From: GCA-002733465 sp965230525
Lineage (GTDB): Bacteria; Pseudomonadota; Gammaproteobacteria; Enterobacterales; Kangiellaceae
Reading direction: 5' to 3'
DNA: 64,000 nucleotides
Assembly: GCA_965230525.1 (NCBI GenBank)
Contig: OZ246008.1
Location: 2,170,001 to 2,234,000, forward strand
Every line of letters begins with the position of its first letter. The stretch's first letter is position 1. The position numbers and the translations under genes are program-made. The notes under the pieces are model-generated. The model was given only the letters and a program-made list of their open reading frames with translations. It did no database searches and was not told the DNA's origin. Shown here in pieces: positions 37,201-42,847 of the stretch.

Positions 37201-38446
37201 ATCGATCACTTCTAAAGCTTATACTGGACATGAGTCAGCTGACGAGGTTGGTGTTATACATATGAATGGAAGGATCTATGACCCAAAACTTGGTAGATTC
37301 ATGCAAGCGGATCCTTTCATAGATGGAGTTACTGATTCTCAAGGGTACAATCGATATACTTACGTTCGAAATAATCCTTTAGCGTATACCGACCCGACAG
37401 GTTTTAAACGTTCGGGCGGCCTCAAAAATTTCCAGCGATTGGCTAAAGGAGCATTCTTTTTTAGTTCAGACACAGGTGTGCAACAGGCTATATCTACAGT
37501 CACTACCGTAGTCGTAGGAGCATATTGTCCGCCGTGTGCTCCAGGAGTTGCAGCATTTTTCTCCGCTGCCTCCGCTGGTGCCAATGGTGGTAATATGAAG
37601 GATTCCGCAAGAGCGGGTGCTAGGGCTTACATGACTGCATATGTCTCTTCGCAGATTGCATCTGGCATCGGAGAGCACTATGGAACACTAAGCTCAAATA
37701 CCTTGAAGTTTCGCTCGGCGTTGATGCATGGATCTTTAGGGGGTGTGATGAACGTACTCAGGGGTGGCAAGTTTGGGCATGGATTTGCTAGTTCATTTGT
37801 CAGTAAATTTGCATTAACTCACTTGGATTTGACAGGGGAAATTGACGGCAAAAAATTCGCTGATAAACCAACAAGAATTATGATTGCAGGCATAGTCGGT
37901 GGTACAGTATCACAAGCTACTGGTGGAAAGTTTGCTAATGGTGCAGTTCAAAGTGCATTGCAGTGGGCTTTTAATGCTGAAACAGCTAGAAAAAGGATAT
38001 ATATGAAAATTGCTGACGGGGTTTGGGCAGGATATGATATAGCTCCCTATGCTGGTGGATGGAAACATGAAATACATATATTTGATATAGCTTCTGGCTC
38101 ACATCCATCAGAACTCTCCAAATGGAGTCTAGATAATGTTCACGAGAGAGGGGTATTGGGTCCAGCTAAAAAGCACGGGAAAGAACTTACTATCGATATG
38201 CTATCCGAAACTGAGCGAACGAACGTCAGGAGTTTGGTGATAAGAGAAACTAAAAAGATGCATGAATCACAGTGGGGAAGAAAAGGTGGAAGCAAGTGGA
38301 ATGCAAAGAACAAATGGCTAAAAACAAACTGGACTAAAATTCTAACAGTAGGATCGAAGGCACTAGGTTCTGCTGCATATATGAATCTGTTTGATAGTGT
38401 GGAGAATGCTTGTGGCCAGAGAAAAGTTTCGGAAATATGTCATTAA
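31298..38446 (+). CDS. Giant exported SpvB/FG-GAP/Rhs (YD-repeat) protein with unrecognised C-terminal tip
   Basis: The 2,382-residue protein starts with a Sec signal peptide (residues 1-25). FG-GAP/VCBS motifs occur near 30, 160 and 215 (D-Y-N-G-D-G, D-F-D-G-D-G, D-L-N-G-D-G). An SpvB-type domain lies at about 260-480 (S-L-N-Y-S-S-G-G-G-N-G and G-I-G-W-N-L). More FG-GAP repeats at about 620-920 and a TcdB-like middle follow, then YD repeats to the Rhs core end R-Y-T-Y-V-R-N-N-P-L-A-Y near 2019 and D-P-T-G at 2032. A Gly/Ala-rich segment (2036-2227) leads to a 155-residue tip with no recognised toxin motif. Rhs shells usually enclose a released toxic tip. The gene has GGAAG upstream and no VgrG/PAAR neighbour. 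Confidence 0.9.
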   Translation: MKLVKGMVTTLFSIIFMTANIANATTIVTGDYNGDGNQDSFNQADNKGDSSSLTANEGSTISNFHISWTDAHPDISEIADWSAQSYGAFSANLNSSPGDELLLLGKKEIILLHGDIITPILIPKDVQNAIVSWSSSGVATYTSFDLDADPDQFNVLFGDFDGDGYQEFVLQGKSSGSTSYIMNSDGSISETLSNGTHGMDWSAASVTLTVSDLNGDGIDDLSAVSTDSNVEDLHVYMSSGKVDSVNTYFGEASALGFDVGAIAGEFRVDEGGQANYSIPIYTPVGVAGVSPTVSLNYSSGGGNGIAGIGWNLTAAGGISLCGKKQQVDYEHGSINFDENDRFCFAGQRLVVVSGEYGEPDSEYRTLIDTQTKIIAYGSEGSGPQYFKVWHKDGSINAYGITDNSRFHANKNGIVQTDILTWAQTYSEDRYGNRINYFYTLDETIGQNHIDKIEYDPSVVIKFNYTTDRPDYHEGYFEGGKAISNKRLDSIIVSDNDIEVRRYDFDYEQSLSKQSRMTSVTESKGGIALKPTTFEWSDAVKGIQADLNEVNDGFKFDYGTFMNIDGDLTPDWMYLKSNGDGTTSTAILYQSNGNEFVESCRRTISTDVDSEAGIKVFDLDGNGTDELIVSNGALIESYSFDTVPCSGSYLSYAATPKRTLSSISKDQGEYFFGDLNGDALPDLLYSNSGKYYVQYHLGSSGNAWGYYGSENEVSFTTTSLVGGTSKPYQTHSAYADFNSDGLLDVILKVEFTKYVFDDSCFEYCTVLSDHWIVFAANDDGSFTEIANLGDLGDAVTKNNDLKIVDLNNDGQPDVVYRNKGQDRWHYKQFTGTEFLTSKTLYVDDDKQIHFGDHDRDGLTEVMFIEGSKLKYREFDASGVLATSIINTGVGAENAQFMAQVDLNGDGELDIVSVVEDAHSGYTHYEQHLSYNKSPFVARDRITEIDNGLGNTTLITYKALTDPAHPDLYDDDNGNHQGWDYDSNDYLTFKQKGPKFVVQKAESSSPSYDDANNQNTIEYRYGRLKSHSLYGGLGFEWLETIDPQTNIITRTSYKQEYPYIGMPEKTEVWYGERTAERLISKATSEYKKLYPHACYGLFCTIESNLKVVYPYLHKSIEDSYDFNVSTLKQGELVSRVITVSDYNSYGDPYAQNTYTCYGNSPDCENSGWLKRIRTTNTYSPANKTDWILGRLTKSKVEHFADGESTQTRISAFEYDTVTGILTAEIIEPDSTNREEYLRTEYLHDTYGNTIRKTVCDNTIDCSTLPTSDPFDLYRVFRTTETEYDSDGRYVTKSINGYGQTVSEVLQRNELGQATLVSSISGAITQKAFGVFGQEFYTKSADGNWSKIQKALCEAILDCPTEAIIRVETFSADGSHKFTYIDALGRTVEEKAQGFGDYDIITEFEYDANGRLYQTSLPYKSTEPSSVVKTKNTYDILDRISRVDYPDGSRDLRYYDGYDTVERAIKTRIVNDKNQNKTEFTNAAGELVKVTDNNNKSLTYRYNATGDILTVHFDGVKQSEIEYTSLGRKAKMWDWDKGAQNGNLFWEYSYNALGELVLQKDPKGQSVSVFYDRNGRKIKQLDKNSGGESVADFRWTYDNSVNQSGTTGKLTNQKNELDSELVIDYQYDNLGRNDVTTKTIAGVSFVNDIVFDSIGRVIESYDASGSDHGIRNTYNSKGYLTKISETKANDSTVYREILDMDQFGNVTKEIYGNGVITEREYEDTTGRLLRINTTDGVAVRQNLDYRWDSLGRLERRESITKELVEIFTYDNLNRIKTVNGANLYNYDAKGNITWKQGVGSYSYNASCNGVIAGSHAVTAAGGKTYCYDLNGNMISGDGRTAEYSVFDKATKITKNGHTTEFAYSSERSRYKRIDSNTAGVTTTFYLGGTEYIQGSNGEIFYRRNLPGAVINVPVTGSMTTKYLHTDHLGSTDVITDQNGNTAQEVSFDVFGNKRNVSTWNGEITTIEFSPLSITSKAYTGHESADEVGVIHMNGRIYDPKLGRFMQADPFIDGVTDSQGYNRYTYVRNNPLAYTDPTGFKRSGGLKNFQRLAKGAFFFSSDTGVQQAISTVTTVVVGAYCPPCAPGVAAFFSAASAGANGGNMKDSARAGARAYMTAYVSSQIASGIGEHYGTLSSNTLKFRSALMHGSLGGVMNVLRGGKFGHGFASSFVSKFALTHLDLTGEIDGKKFADKPTRIMIAGIVGGTVSQATGGKFANGAVQSALQWAFNAETARKRIYMKIADGVWAGYDIAPYAGGWKHEIHIFDIASGSHPSELSKWSLDNVHERGVLGPAKKHGKELTIDMLSETERTNVRSLVIRETKKMHESQWGRKGGSKWNAKNKWLKTNWTKILTVGSKALGSAAYMNLFDSVENACGQRKVSEICH

Positions 38447-38933
38447 GAGAATTTGTTTAATCTTAATCTGTCTAGTTAATTTAAATTACTTAGTAAGAGC
38501 AAATGAAATGAAGTACATAGGAGTAGATAGAAATGGCATTTATGTCATAGAGAATTATCTTAATTATATCAAAGAATGCGATTTTAAGAGTGATATTGAG
38601 AGCTTACTTAGTCTCGATAGGTGGGATATCCACTCTCCAACGTCTTTGCATGACGCTAAGATAACGAAAGTTAGTTTCAATATTGATTGGAGTGGAGATG
38701 GGTACTCAATTGATTTAATTCTTATGGGGCCGATGCATGATAGAATATATAAGTTGCGTTATGAGGGCGTTGTAAGCAGTGATTTTGGAAATATTACGCG
38801 CTACGGAGACCTGTTGATACATGAATTATATTTAGAAAATGGAGTGTATATTCACAACTTTGAATTTGACGACTCACCATTCGAAGTTAGGGCAAAGAAT
38901 GTCATATTTGAAGAGGTTATATTGGAAAAATAA
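38412..38933 (+). CDS. Candidate immunity protein for the Rhs tip, probably exported
   Basis: The frame overlaps the end of the Rhs gene. GTG at 38412 is chosen because GGAG (38401-38404) lies seven bases before it. TTG 38391 and ATG 38406 are poorer, while the ATG at 38508 would drop the signal peptide. The product (173 residues) begins MAREKFRKYVIKR then ICLILICLVNLNYLV and R-A, a plausible signal peptide, followed by an acidic, beta-rich domain without known motif. Position and overlap are what is expected of an immunity gene. Export would place protection in the periplasm. Identity is inferred from context only. Confidence 0.6.
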   Translation: MAREKFRKYVIKRICLILICLVNLNYLVRANEMKYIGVDRNGIYVIENYLNYIKECDFKSDIESLLSLDRWDIHSPTSLHDAKITKVSFNIDWSGDGYSIDLILMGPMHDRIYKLRYEGVVSSDFGNITRYGDLLIHELYLENGVYIHNFEFDDSPFEVRAKNVIFEEVILEK

Positions 38934-38954
38934 CGCGGTAAGTTGGGTTAAAAA

Positions 38955-39184
38955 GTAGGTTGGTGTAGAGCTGGTAGCGAAACCCAACAACATAGCCTGA
39001 AATAAATCGATAATAATTTGATTGGGCATTAGCTAACAAAACGAAAGAAAGCTAATTTTACGTTCGATAAATAATTAAACAAAAGGGATTTTGAATCACT
39101 CTGGGTTTGTCTAAAACCTATCTAATCTAAATTCCTTATTAACTAATAAAAACGAGAGACCGTTCTCTCAGTAAGGAAGAAACT
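38955..39184 (+). promoter_or_regulatory. Conserved leader element, copy 1 (before member G)
   Basis: This 230-bp element is shared with 39924-40154 and 40511-40735. It opens with a GTTGG...CCAAC inverted repeat, continues with AAATAAATCGATAA, and has the core block AAAAGGGATTTTGAATCA at 39081-39098, 87 bases before the ATG. AATTCCTTATTAACTAATAAA-like sequence follows. A variable hairpin precedes the core (ATTAGCT 39028-39034 / AGCTAAT 39050-39056). A second hairpin, GAGAGA/TCTCTC (39154-39169), lies directly before the ribosome site. It may be a structured mRNA leader or a promoter cassette. Confidence 0.65.
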
Positions 39185-39511
39185 ATGAAAAAAATATGTT
39201 TAGGAATGCTCTTAGCAATTATCAGCTCAACAAGCATTGCTGGTTCAAGTTATGTGTCAGGAAAAATAACATCACTATTGGCTCATGGTTCCAATCCGGC
39301 GATTAGATTAACCGGAAATATTTCACCGGATAACTGCGATGGTGGTGTGTACGGTTGGATCTATTTTCAAGGAACGCCGGAAGAACGAAATCGAGTTTAC
39401 GGTAGTGCGCTAGCATTATCGCTAGCTGGAAAAACGGTGACTATTTATACCAATAGTGATGGGGGAACTTGTCGTATTAACAATATCCAAGTGACCGGCG
39501 GGCTTAATTGA
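39185..39511 (+). CDS. Small secreted protein, two-Cys family, member G
   Basis: The 108-residue protein has a signal peptide (MKKICLGMLLAIISSTSIAG). The mature chain shows G-K-I-T-S-L, D-N-C, the strand W-I-Y-F, the helix V-Y-G-S-A-L-A-L-S, K-T-V-T-I-Y and G-T-C, then I-N-N-I-Q-V. It has exactly two mature Cys, the typical form of the family. AAGGAAG is its ribosome site, right after a hairpin in the shared leader. Member H follows in the same frame after 57 bases. Confidence 0.76.
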   Translation: MKKICLGMLLAIISSTSIAGSSYVSGKITSLLAHGSNPAIRLTGNISPDNCDGGVYGWIYFQGTPEERNRVYGSALALSLAGKTVTIYTNSDGGTCRINNIQVTGGLN

Positions 39512-39568
39512 TTTGGTATATCACAAATCATCAAACTGAATAAGGTTGAAAGAAGGTTTAAAGGAATT

Positions 39569-39919
39569 GTGTTTGTTGGATTGCTACTAACCGGAACTGT
39601 AGTTAGTGCAGCTGGGTGGTCATTGAATCAAGTGAATATAAAACACGTACAGTCTGGTAATGGAGAGTTTTTCTATTTATCAACGACTGGAGATACTAAA
39701 GGTCCGTCGGAGTGCGATGCAACTTGGGGAGCCCACAGGGGAATTATTGACTTAAGTACAATGACAGAACAAAAAAGGTATATGTTGACTCTTGCCATAG
39801 CTGCCCAGTCATCAGGTACCAAAGTTGATATAGGTGGAACAAAATTAGATTGCAGTGCGGCCAATAAAGGCAAACTTCCTATCATCACATTTATTAGGGT
39901 TGGCAATCATAGAAATTAA
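39569..39919 (+). CDS. Small secreted protein, two-Cys family, member H, with unusual start
   Basis: The mature part fits the family: V-N-I-K-H-V, E-F-F-Y-L, S-E-C, I-I-D-L, the helix M-L-T-L-A-I-A-A-Q, K-V-D-I and L-D-C, ending I-T-F-I-R-V. The only standard start is GTG 39569 (AAAGGA three bases upstream). It gives an n-region without positive charge (MFVGLLLTGTVVSA). The frame is open back to the stop of member G. A non-standard start such as CTG 39536 would give MNKVERRFKGIVFVGLLL, a better signal peptide. Either the start is atypical or the original ATG has been lost. Confidence 0.6.
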   Translation: MFVGLLLTGTVVSAAGWSLNQVNIKHVQSGNGEFFYLSTTGDTKGPSECDATWGAHRGIIDLSTMTEQKRYMLTLAIAAQSSGTKVDIGGTKLDCSAANKGKLPIITFIRVGNHRN

Positions 39920-39923
39920 GTGA

Positions 39924-40154
39924 GTAGGTTGGGTAGAGCTTGTCGCGAAACCCAGCAACTTAGCCAGAAATAAATCGATAACTATTCGAATGGGAAATGA
40001 CGAATAAAAAAGGAAAACTAATTCCTTTTTCAAAAGAACAATTAAACAAAAGGGATTTTGAATCATTTTGAGTTTATCTTAAACCTCGTCCGATTTGAAT
40101 TCCTTATTAGCTATTAAACGCCTAGAGATAGAGCTCTTGGTAGAGGAGGTGACT
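39924..40154 (+). promoter_or_regulatory. Conserved leader element, copy 2 (before member I)
   Basis: Same order of blocks as copy 1: GTAGGTTGGG...ACCCAGCAAC inverted repeat, AAATAAATCGATAA, then a hairpin of different sequence at the equivalent place (AAAAAGGAA 40007-40015 / TTCCTTTTT 40022-40030). The core AAAAGGGATTTTGAATCA is at 40048-40065, 90 bases before the ATG. A second hairpin at 40121-40140 (six pairs, one mismatch) precedes AGGAGGT. Confidence 0.65.
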
Positions 40155-40490
40155 ATGAAGTTCGCACAGAGCGTATTCGTGACGATTACTTTATTTCTGT
40201 TTAACACTACATGCATTGCCGATCAATTATTGGAAGTAAGAACGGTTAAACGAGTTTTTGCAGAAGGAGACTCAATTGCCGGTTTTTATACCAATGAAGG
40301 ATTGGATTTTTGTAAATGGGGAATAATGTATATAGATCTAAATAACGCTGATGGAACTCCTAAAGAAAGCCGATTGGCTCAACTCTCGATGGTCCTTGCT
40401 GCTAAATCTGCACAATGGAAAATAGTTAGAATGGACTACATCTTGACGAGTGAAAGTTCTTGCAGGTTAACTGCTTTACATATTGAGTAG
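40155..40490 (+). CDS. Small secreted protein, two-Cys family, member I
   Basis: The open frame reaches back to 40095, but ATG 40155 has AGGAGGT four bases upstream and opens a normal signal peptide (MKFAQSVFVTITLFLFNTTC, cleavage near I-A-D). The 111-residue product shows V-K-R-V, A-G-F-Y, D-F-C, M-Y-I-D-L, the helix Q-L-S-M-V-L-A-A-K, K-I-V-R-M-D-Y and S-S-C. The linker before the helix is longer than in most members. Function is unknown. Confidence 0.76.
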   Translation: MKFAQSVFVTITLFLFNTTCIADQLLEVRTVKRVFAEGDSIAGFYTNEGLDFCKWGIMYIDLNNADGTPKESRLAQLSMVLAAKSAQWKIVRMDYILTSESSCRLTALHIE

Positions 40491-40510
40491 TAGCGTTTTG
40501 CTAGTGAATT

Positions 40511-40735
40511 CGGTTGGTTAGGTTAGCTTGAACAACCCAACAATATAGCGTAAAACAAATCGATAAAAACTTGATAGGAAAATAGCGTAATAAAAAACAA
40601 GAGAAAATACCTCTTGTTCGAGAGAAACAAAAAGGATTTTAAATCACTCTAGGTTTGTCTTAAAACCTGTCTAGTTTGAATTCCTAATTAACCAATAAAT
40701 TCCGGGGTTCTTTCTCTCGGTGGAGATATTTAAAC
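40511..40735 (+). promoter_or_regulatory. Conserved leader element, copy 3 (before member J)
   Basis: The most diverged copy. GGTTGG...CCCAACAA, AAACAAATCGATAA and the core AAAAAGGATTTTAAATCA (40629-40646, 90 bases before the ATG) are kept. The internal hairpin is again a different sequence with preserved pairing (AACAAGAG 40596-40603 / CTCTTGTT 40611-40618). The hairpin before the start is weak here. Confidence 0.62.
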
Positions 40736-41056
40736 ATGAAAAAGATAGTGTTAATTTTGTTAATGGTACTTCCTGTAACATGCTTCGCAGGAGAATGGAC
40801 TAGCTGGGGTAACGTCACTCAAATATATCCTTATCCGGAAAGAGAAATCGTTTACATTAAACACAGTAACGTCATAAATCCAGACTCCTGTTCAAATACT
40901 TCATTTTATGCCTTGCCCAAATCAAACGCTATGTTTAGTGAAATATACTCTTTGTTTTTGACGGGACATTCAGCTAAAAAACAAATAAATATCTACATAA
41001 ATGGGTGCGAAGGGAATTACCCAAAAATCGTTATGACAATATCGAAAAACGAGTAA
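40736..41056 (+). CDS. Small secreted protein, two-Cys family, member J
   Basis: The 106-residue product has a signal peptide (MKKIVLILLMVLPVTCFAG). The mature start E-W-T-S-W-G resembles the E-W-T-G-D start of SubB/PltB-type B subunits, though this is a short match. Family features: V-T-Q-I, I-V-Y-I-K, N-P-D-S-C, F-Y-A-L, the helix I-Y-S-L-F-L-T-G-H, K-Q-I-N-I-Y-I and N-G-C. It has two mature Cys. GGAGAT lies upstream of the ATG. Function is unknown. Confidence 0.75.
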   Translation: MKKIVLILLMVLPVTCFAGEWTSWGNVTQIYPYPEREIVYIKHSNVINPDSCSNTSFYALPKSNAMFSEIYSLFLTGHSAKKQINIYINGCEGNYPKIVMTISKNE

Positions 41057-41126
41057 CGCCAGCTTTTTGACTTGATTTTTGAAAGATTCCTTAGAGCAAA
41101 AATTATTATTGAAACTTTTAAAGCAA

Positions 41127-41150
41127 AAACACTCATCACAATGAGTGTTT
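41127..41150 (+). other. Perfect 10-bp hairpin between members J and K
   Basis: AAACACTCAT (41127-41136) pairs with ATGAGTGTTT (41141-41150) around a CACA loop, 25 bases before the start of member K. It could terminate the J transcript (the T run is only three) or be a leader hairpin like those before other members. Confidence 0.5.
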
Positions 41151-41175
41151 ATAGTACAAACTACAGGAGTTAATT

Positions 41176-41520
41176 ATGATAAATCGATTGTTGGTTACAC
41201 TGATAATCCTTTGCGTTACATCCCCAGCCCTTGCCGGCCAGGTCGCACAAAATGACTTATTCATCGAAAAAATTCTAACTGGGTATATGGATGGAGAAGC
41301 GTTTTTTGTTATAGATAAGGAACCACTTAATCCAAATGATTGTTCAGGAACAACAGCAACAAACTCAACTCTAGCAATCGACCCAGCAAAAAGCAATGTC
41401 GAACAAGTGCTTTCGGTTTTATTAACTGCTTTAACCACTAAAAAGAAAATTGAAGTTCAAATATATGATAACACTTGTTACAAAGGCCACGCGGTAATCA
41501 GGCGAGTTGCAATTTACTAA
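41176..41520 (+). CDS. Small secreted protein, two-Cys family, member K
   Basis: ACAGGAGTTAATT precedes the ATG. The 114-residue product has a signal peptide (MINRLLVTLIILCVTSPALA). The mature part shows I-E-K-I-L, A-F-F-V-I, N-P-N-D-C as in member D, L-A-I-D, the helix V-L-S-V-L-L-T-A-L, K-K-I-E-V-Q-I and N-T-C, ending I-R-R-V-A-I. It lacks the shared 230-bp leader. It is the last gene before repeat array 3. Confidence 0.76.
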   Translation: MINRLLVTLIILCVTSPALAGQVAQNDLFIEKILTGYMDGEAFFVIDKEPLNPNDCSGTTATNSTLAIDPAKSNVEQVLSVLLTALTTKKKIEVQIYDNTCYKGHAVIRRVAIY

Positions 41521-41614
41521 TATGATTGGTGCCAGGATAATAGTAATCAGATATTAAATTAGGCTATGTTGAATGGTATTTTGAGGTCCTTGCAATATGG
41601 TGGTTAGATTTACT

Positions 41615-42334
41615 GCTAGTAGCGGGAGAAAAACTGTCATTGCGAGGGACTAAGCAATCTCGGTTTAGGGTTTAGATCGAAGTGAAGGGATTGCCGCGTC
41701 GTGCCTCCTCGCAATGACAGAGAGTTATGCCAACTCATAAAAGCAGAGCTATGTTGTCATTGCGAGGGACTAAGCAATCTCGGTTTAGGGTTTAGATCGA
41801 AGTGAAGGGATTGCCGCGTCGTGCCTCCTCGCAATGACAGAGAGTTATGCCAACTCATAAAAGCAGAGCTATGTTGTCATTGCGAGGGACGAAGCAATCT
41901 CGGTTTAGGGTTTAGATCGAAGTGAGGGGATTGCCACGTCGTGCCTCCTCGCAATGACAAGAGATATGTTGTCATTGCGAGGAACGAAGCAATCTGGGTT
42001 TTAAGTTTTAGATCGAAGTGATGGGATTGCCGCGTCGTGCCTCCTCGCAATGACTGAGAGTTATGCCAACTCATAAAAGCAGAGCTATGTTGTCATTGCG
42101 AGGAACGAAGCAATCTGGGTTTTAAGTTTTAGATCGAAGTGAAGGGATTGTCGCGTCGTGCCTCCTCGCAATGACAGAGCTAGGTTGTCATTGCGAGGGA
42201 CGAAGCAATCTGGGTTTTAAGTTTTATATCGAAGTGAAGGGATTGCCGCGTCGTGCCTCCTCGCAATGACAGAGAGTTATGCCAACTCATAAAAGCAGAG
42301 CTATGTTGTCATTGCGAGGGACGAAGCAATCTCG
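41615..42334. repeat. Palindromic repeat array 3: six full units (95 or 120 bp) plus a half
   Basis: GTCATTGCGAGG starts at 41636, 41756, 41876, 41971, 42092, 42187 and 42308, giving spacings 120, 120, 95, 121, 95, 121. The longer units carry an extra AGAGTTATGCCAACTCATAA-type insert. The left flank (GCTAGTAGCG, then GAGA and AACTGTCATTGCG, from 41615) matches the left flank of array 1 (from 28154), so the two arrays share a boundary sequence. Short open frames inside are by-products of the repeats. Confidence 0.95.
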
Positions 42335-42375
42335 GTTTAATCAAAACTATAATAATAAAGACTCCAATCTAACGC

Positions 42376-42404
42376 TTGCAATATACTACTTGTATAGGTA
42401 GTAT
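42376..42404 (+). promoter_or_regulatory. Promoter with overlapping LexA-like palindrome upstream of yebG
   Basis: TTGCAA (42376-42381) and TAGTAT (42399-42404) are 17 bases apart. Across spacer and -10 lies ATACTAC (42383-42389), eight bases, GTAGTAT (42398-42404), a perfect palindrome with the spacing of the E. coli SOS box (CTGT-N8-ACAG) and the same outer TACT/AGTA, but with AC/GT in place of GT/AC. Since yebG is a LexA target in E. coli, a variant SOS operator is likely. Confidence 0.6.
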
Positions 42405-42491
42405 GTGTTGCAATATCAATTCCGTGGCTTGTTGTTCGAATTATTTCAACAAGCGGCATTCAACTAATGATTAATCAATGGGAGCATTCCT

Positions 42492-42788
42492 ATGGCAGTG
42501 GTGACTTTATATATGTCAGATCGCGACTCTAATAAAACCTTTACCGACAAAAAATCAGCTGACAACTATGACAAAATGTTGGAGCTTGCTGAAAATGTTA
42601 GTTTGTGGATGGAGCGTTCGATTGATGGGCTTTCTGAGGAGCAAATTGAAAGCATTGGTATGTTGGTTGCCGAAAATAAGGATGTGTTGGCAAAAGCATT
42701 AAAAGCTCGTCCAGAGGTTTTATTGGAAGATAGTTCTTCTGAGGATGAAGTGACTGAAGATGAGAAAGTGACTAAGATTTCTGCTTAG
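42492..42788 (+). CDS. yebG: YebG family DNA-damage-inducible protein
   Basis: The 98-residue protein begins M-A-V-V-T-L-Y and has the family core F-T-D-K-K-S-A-D-N-Y-D-K-M-L-E-L-A, a helical middle (V-A-E-N-K-D-V-L-A-K-A-L) and an acidic tail. E. coli YebG is a small SOS-induced protein with no settled biochemical role. The operator-like palindrome 88 bases upstream supports SOS control here. GGGAGCATTCCT precedes the ATG. It is the first gene right of repeat array 3. Confidence 0.9.
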   Translation: MAVVTLYMSDRDSNKTFTDKKSADNYDKMLELAENVSLWMERSIDGLSEEQIESIGMLVAENKDVLAKALKARPEVLLEDSSSEDEVTEDEKVTKISA

Positions 42789-42847
42789 CTTGACTTAATT
42801 GAATTAGTCTCGACTTTATCTCGCTGGTTCAATCCAAAGGATTTAAC

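Noticed and set aside
40095..40154. Longer N-terminus for small protein member I
   Set aside because: ATG 40155 has a perfect AGGAGGT site and begins a standard signal peptide.
38934..40735. Integron-type attC sites between the small genes
   Set aside because: The shared leaders have an inverted repeat, but no integrase gene and no recognisable core-site motifs were found, and the leaders precede rather than follow each gene.
41877..42074. Minus-strand open frame inside repeat array 3
   Set aside because: Its peptide repeats simply mirror the DNA repeat, and no start signals are present.
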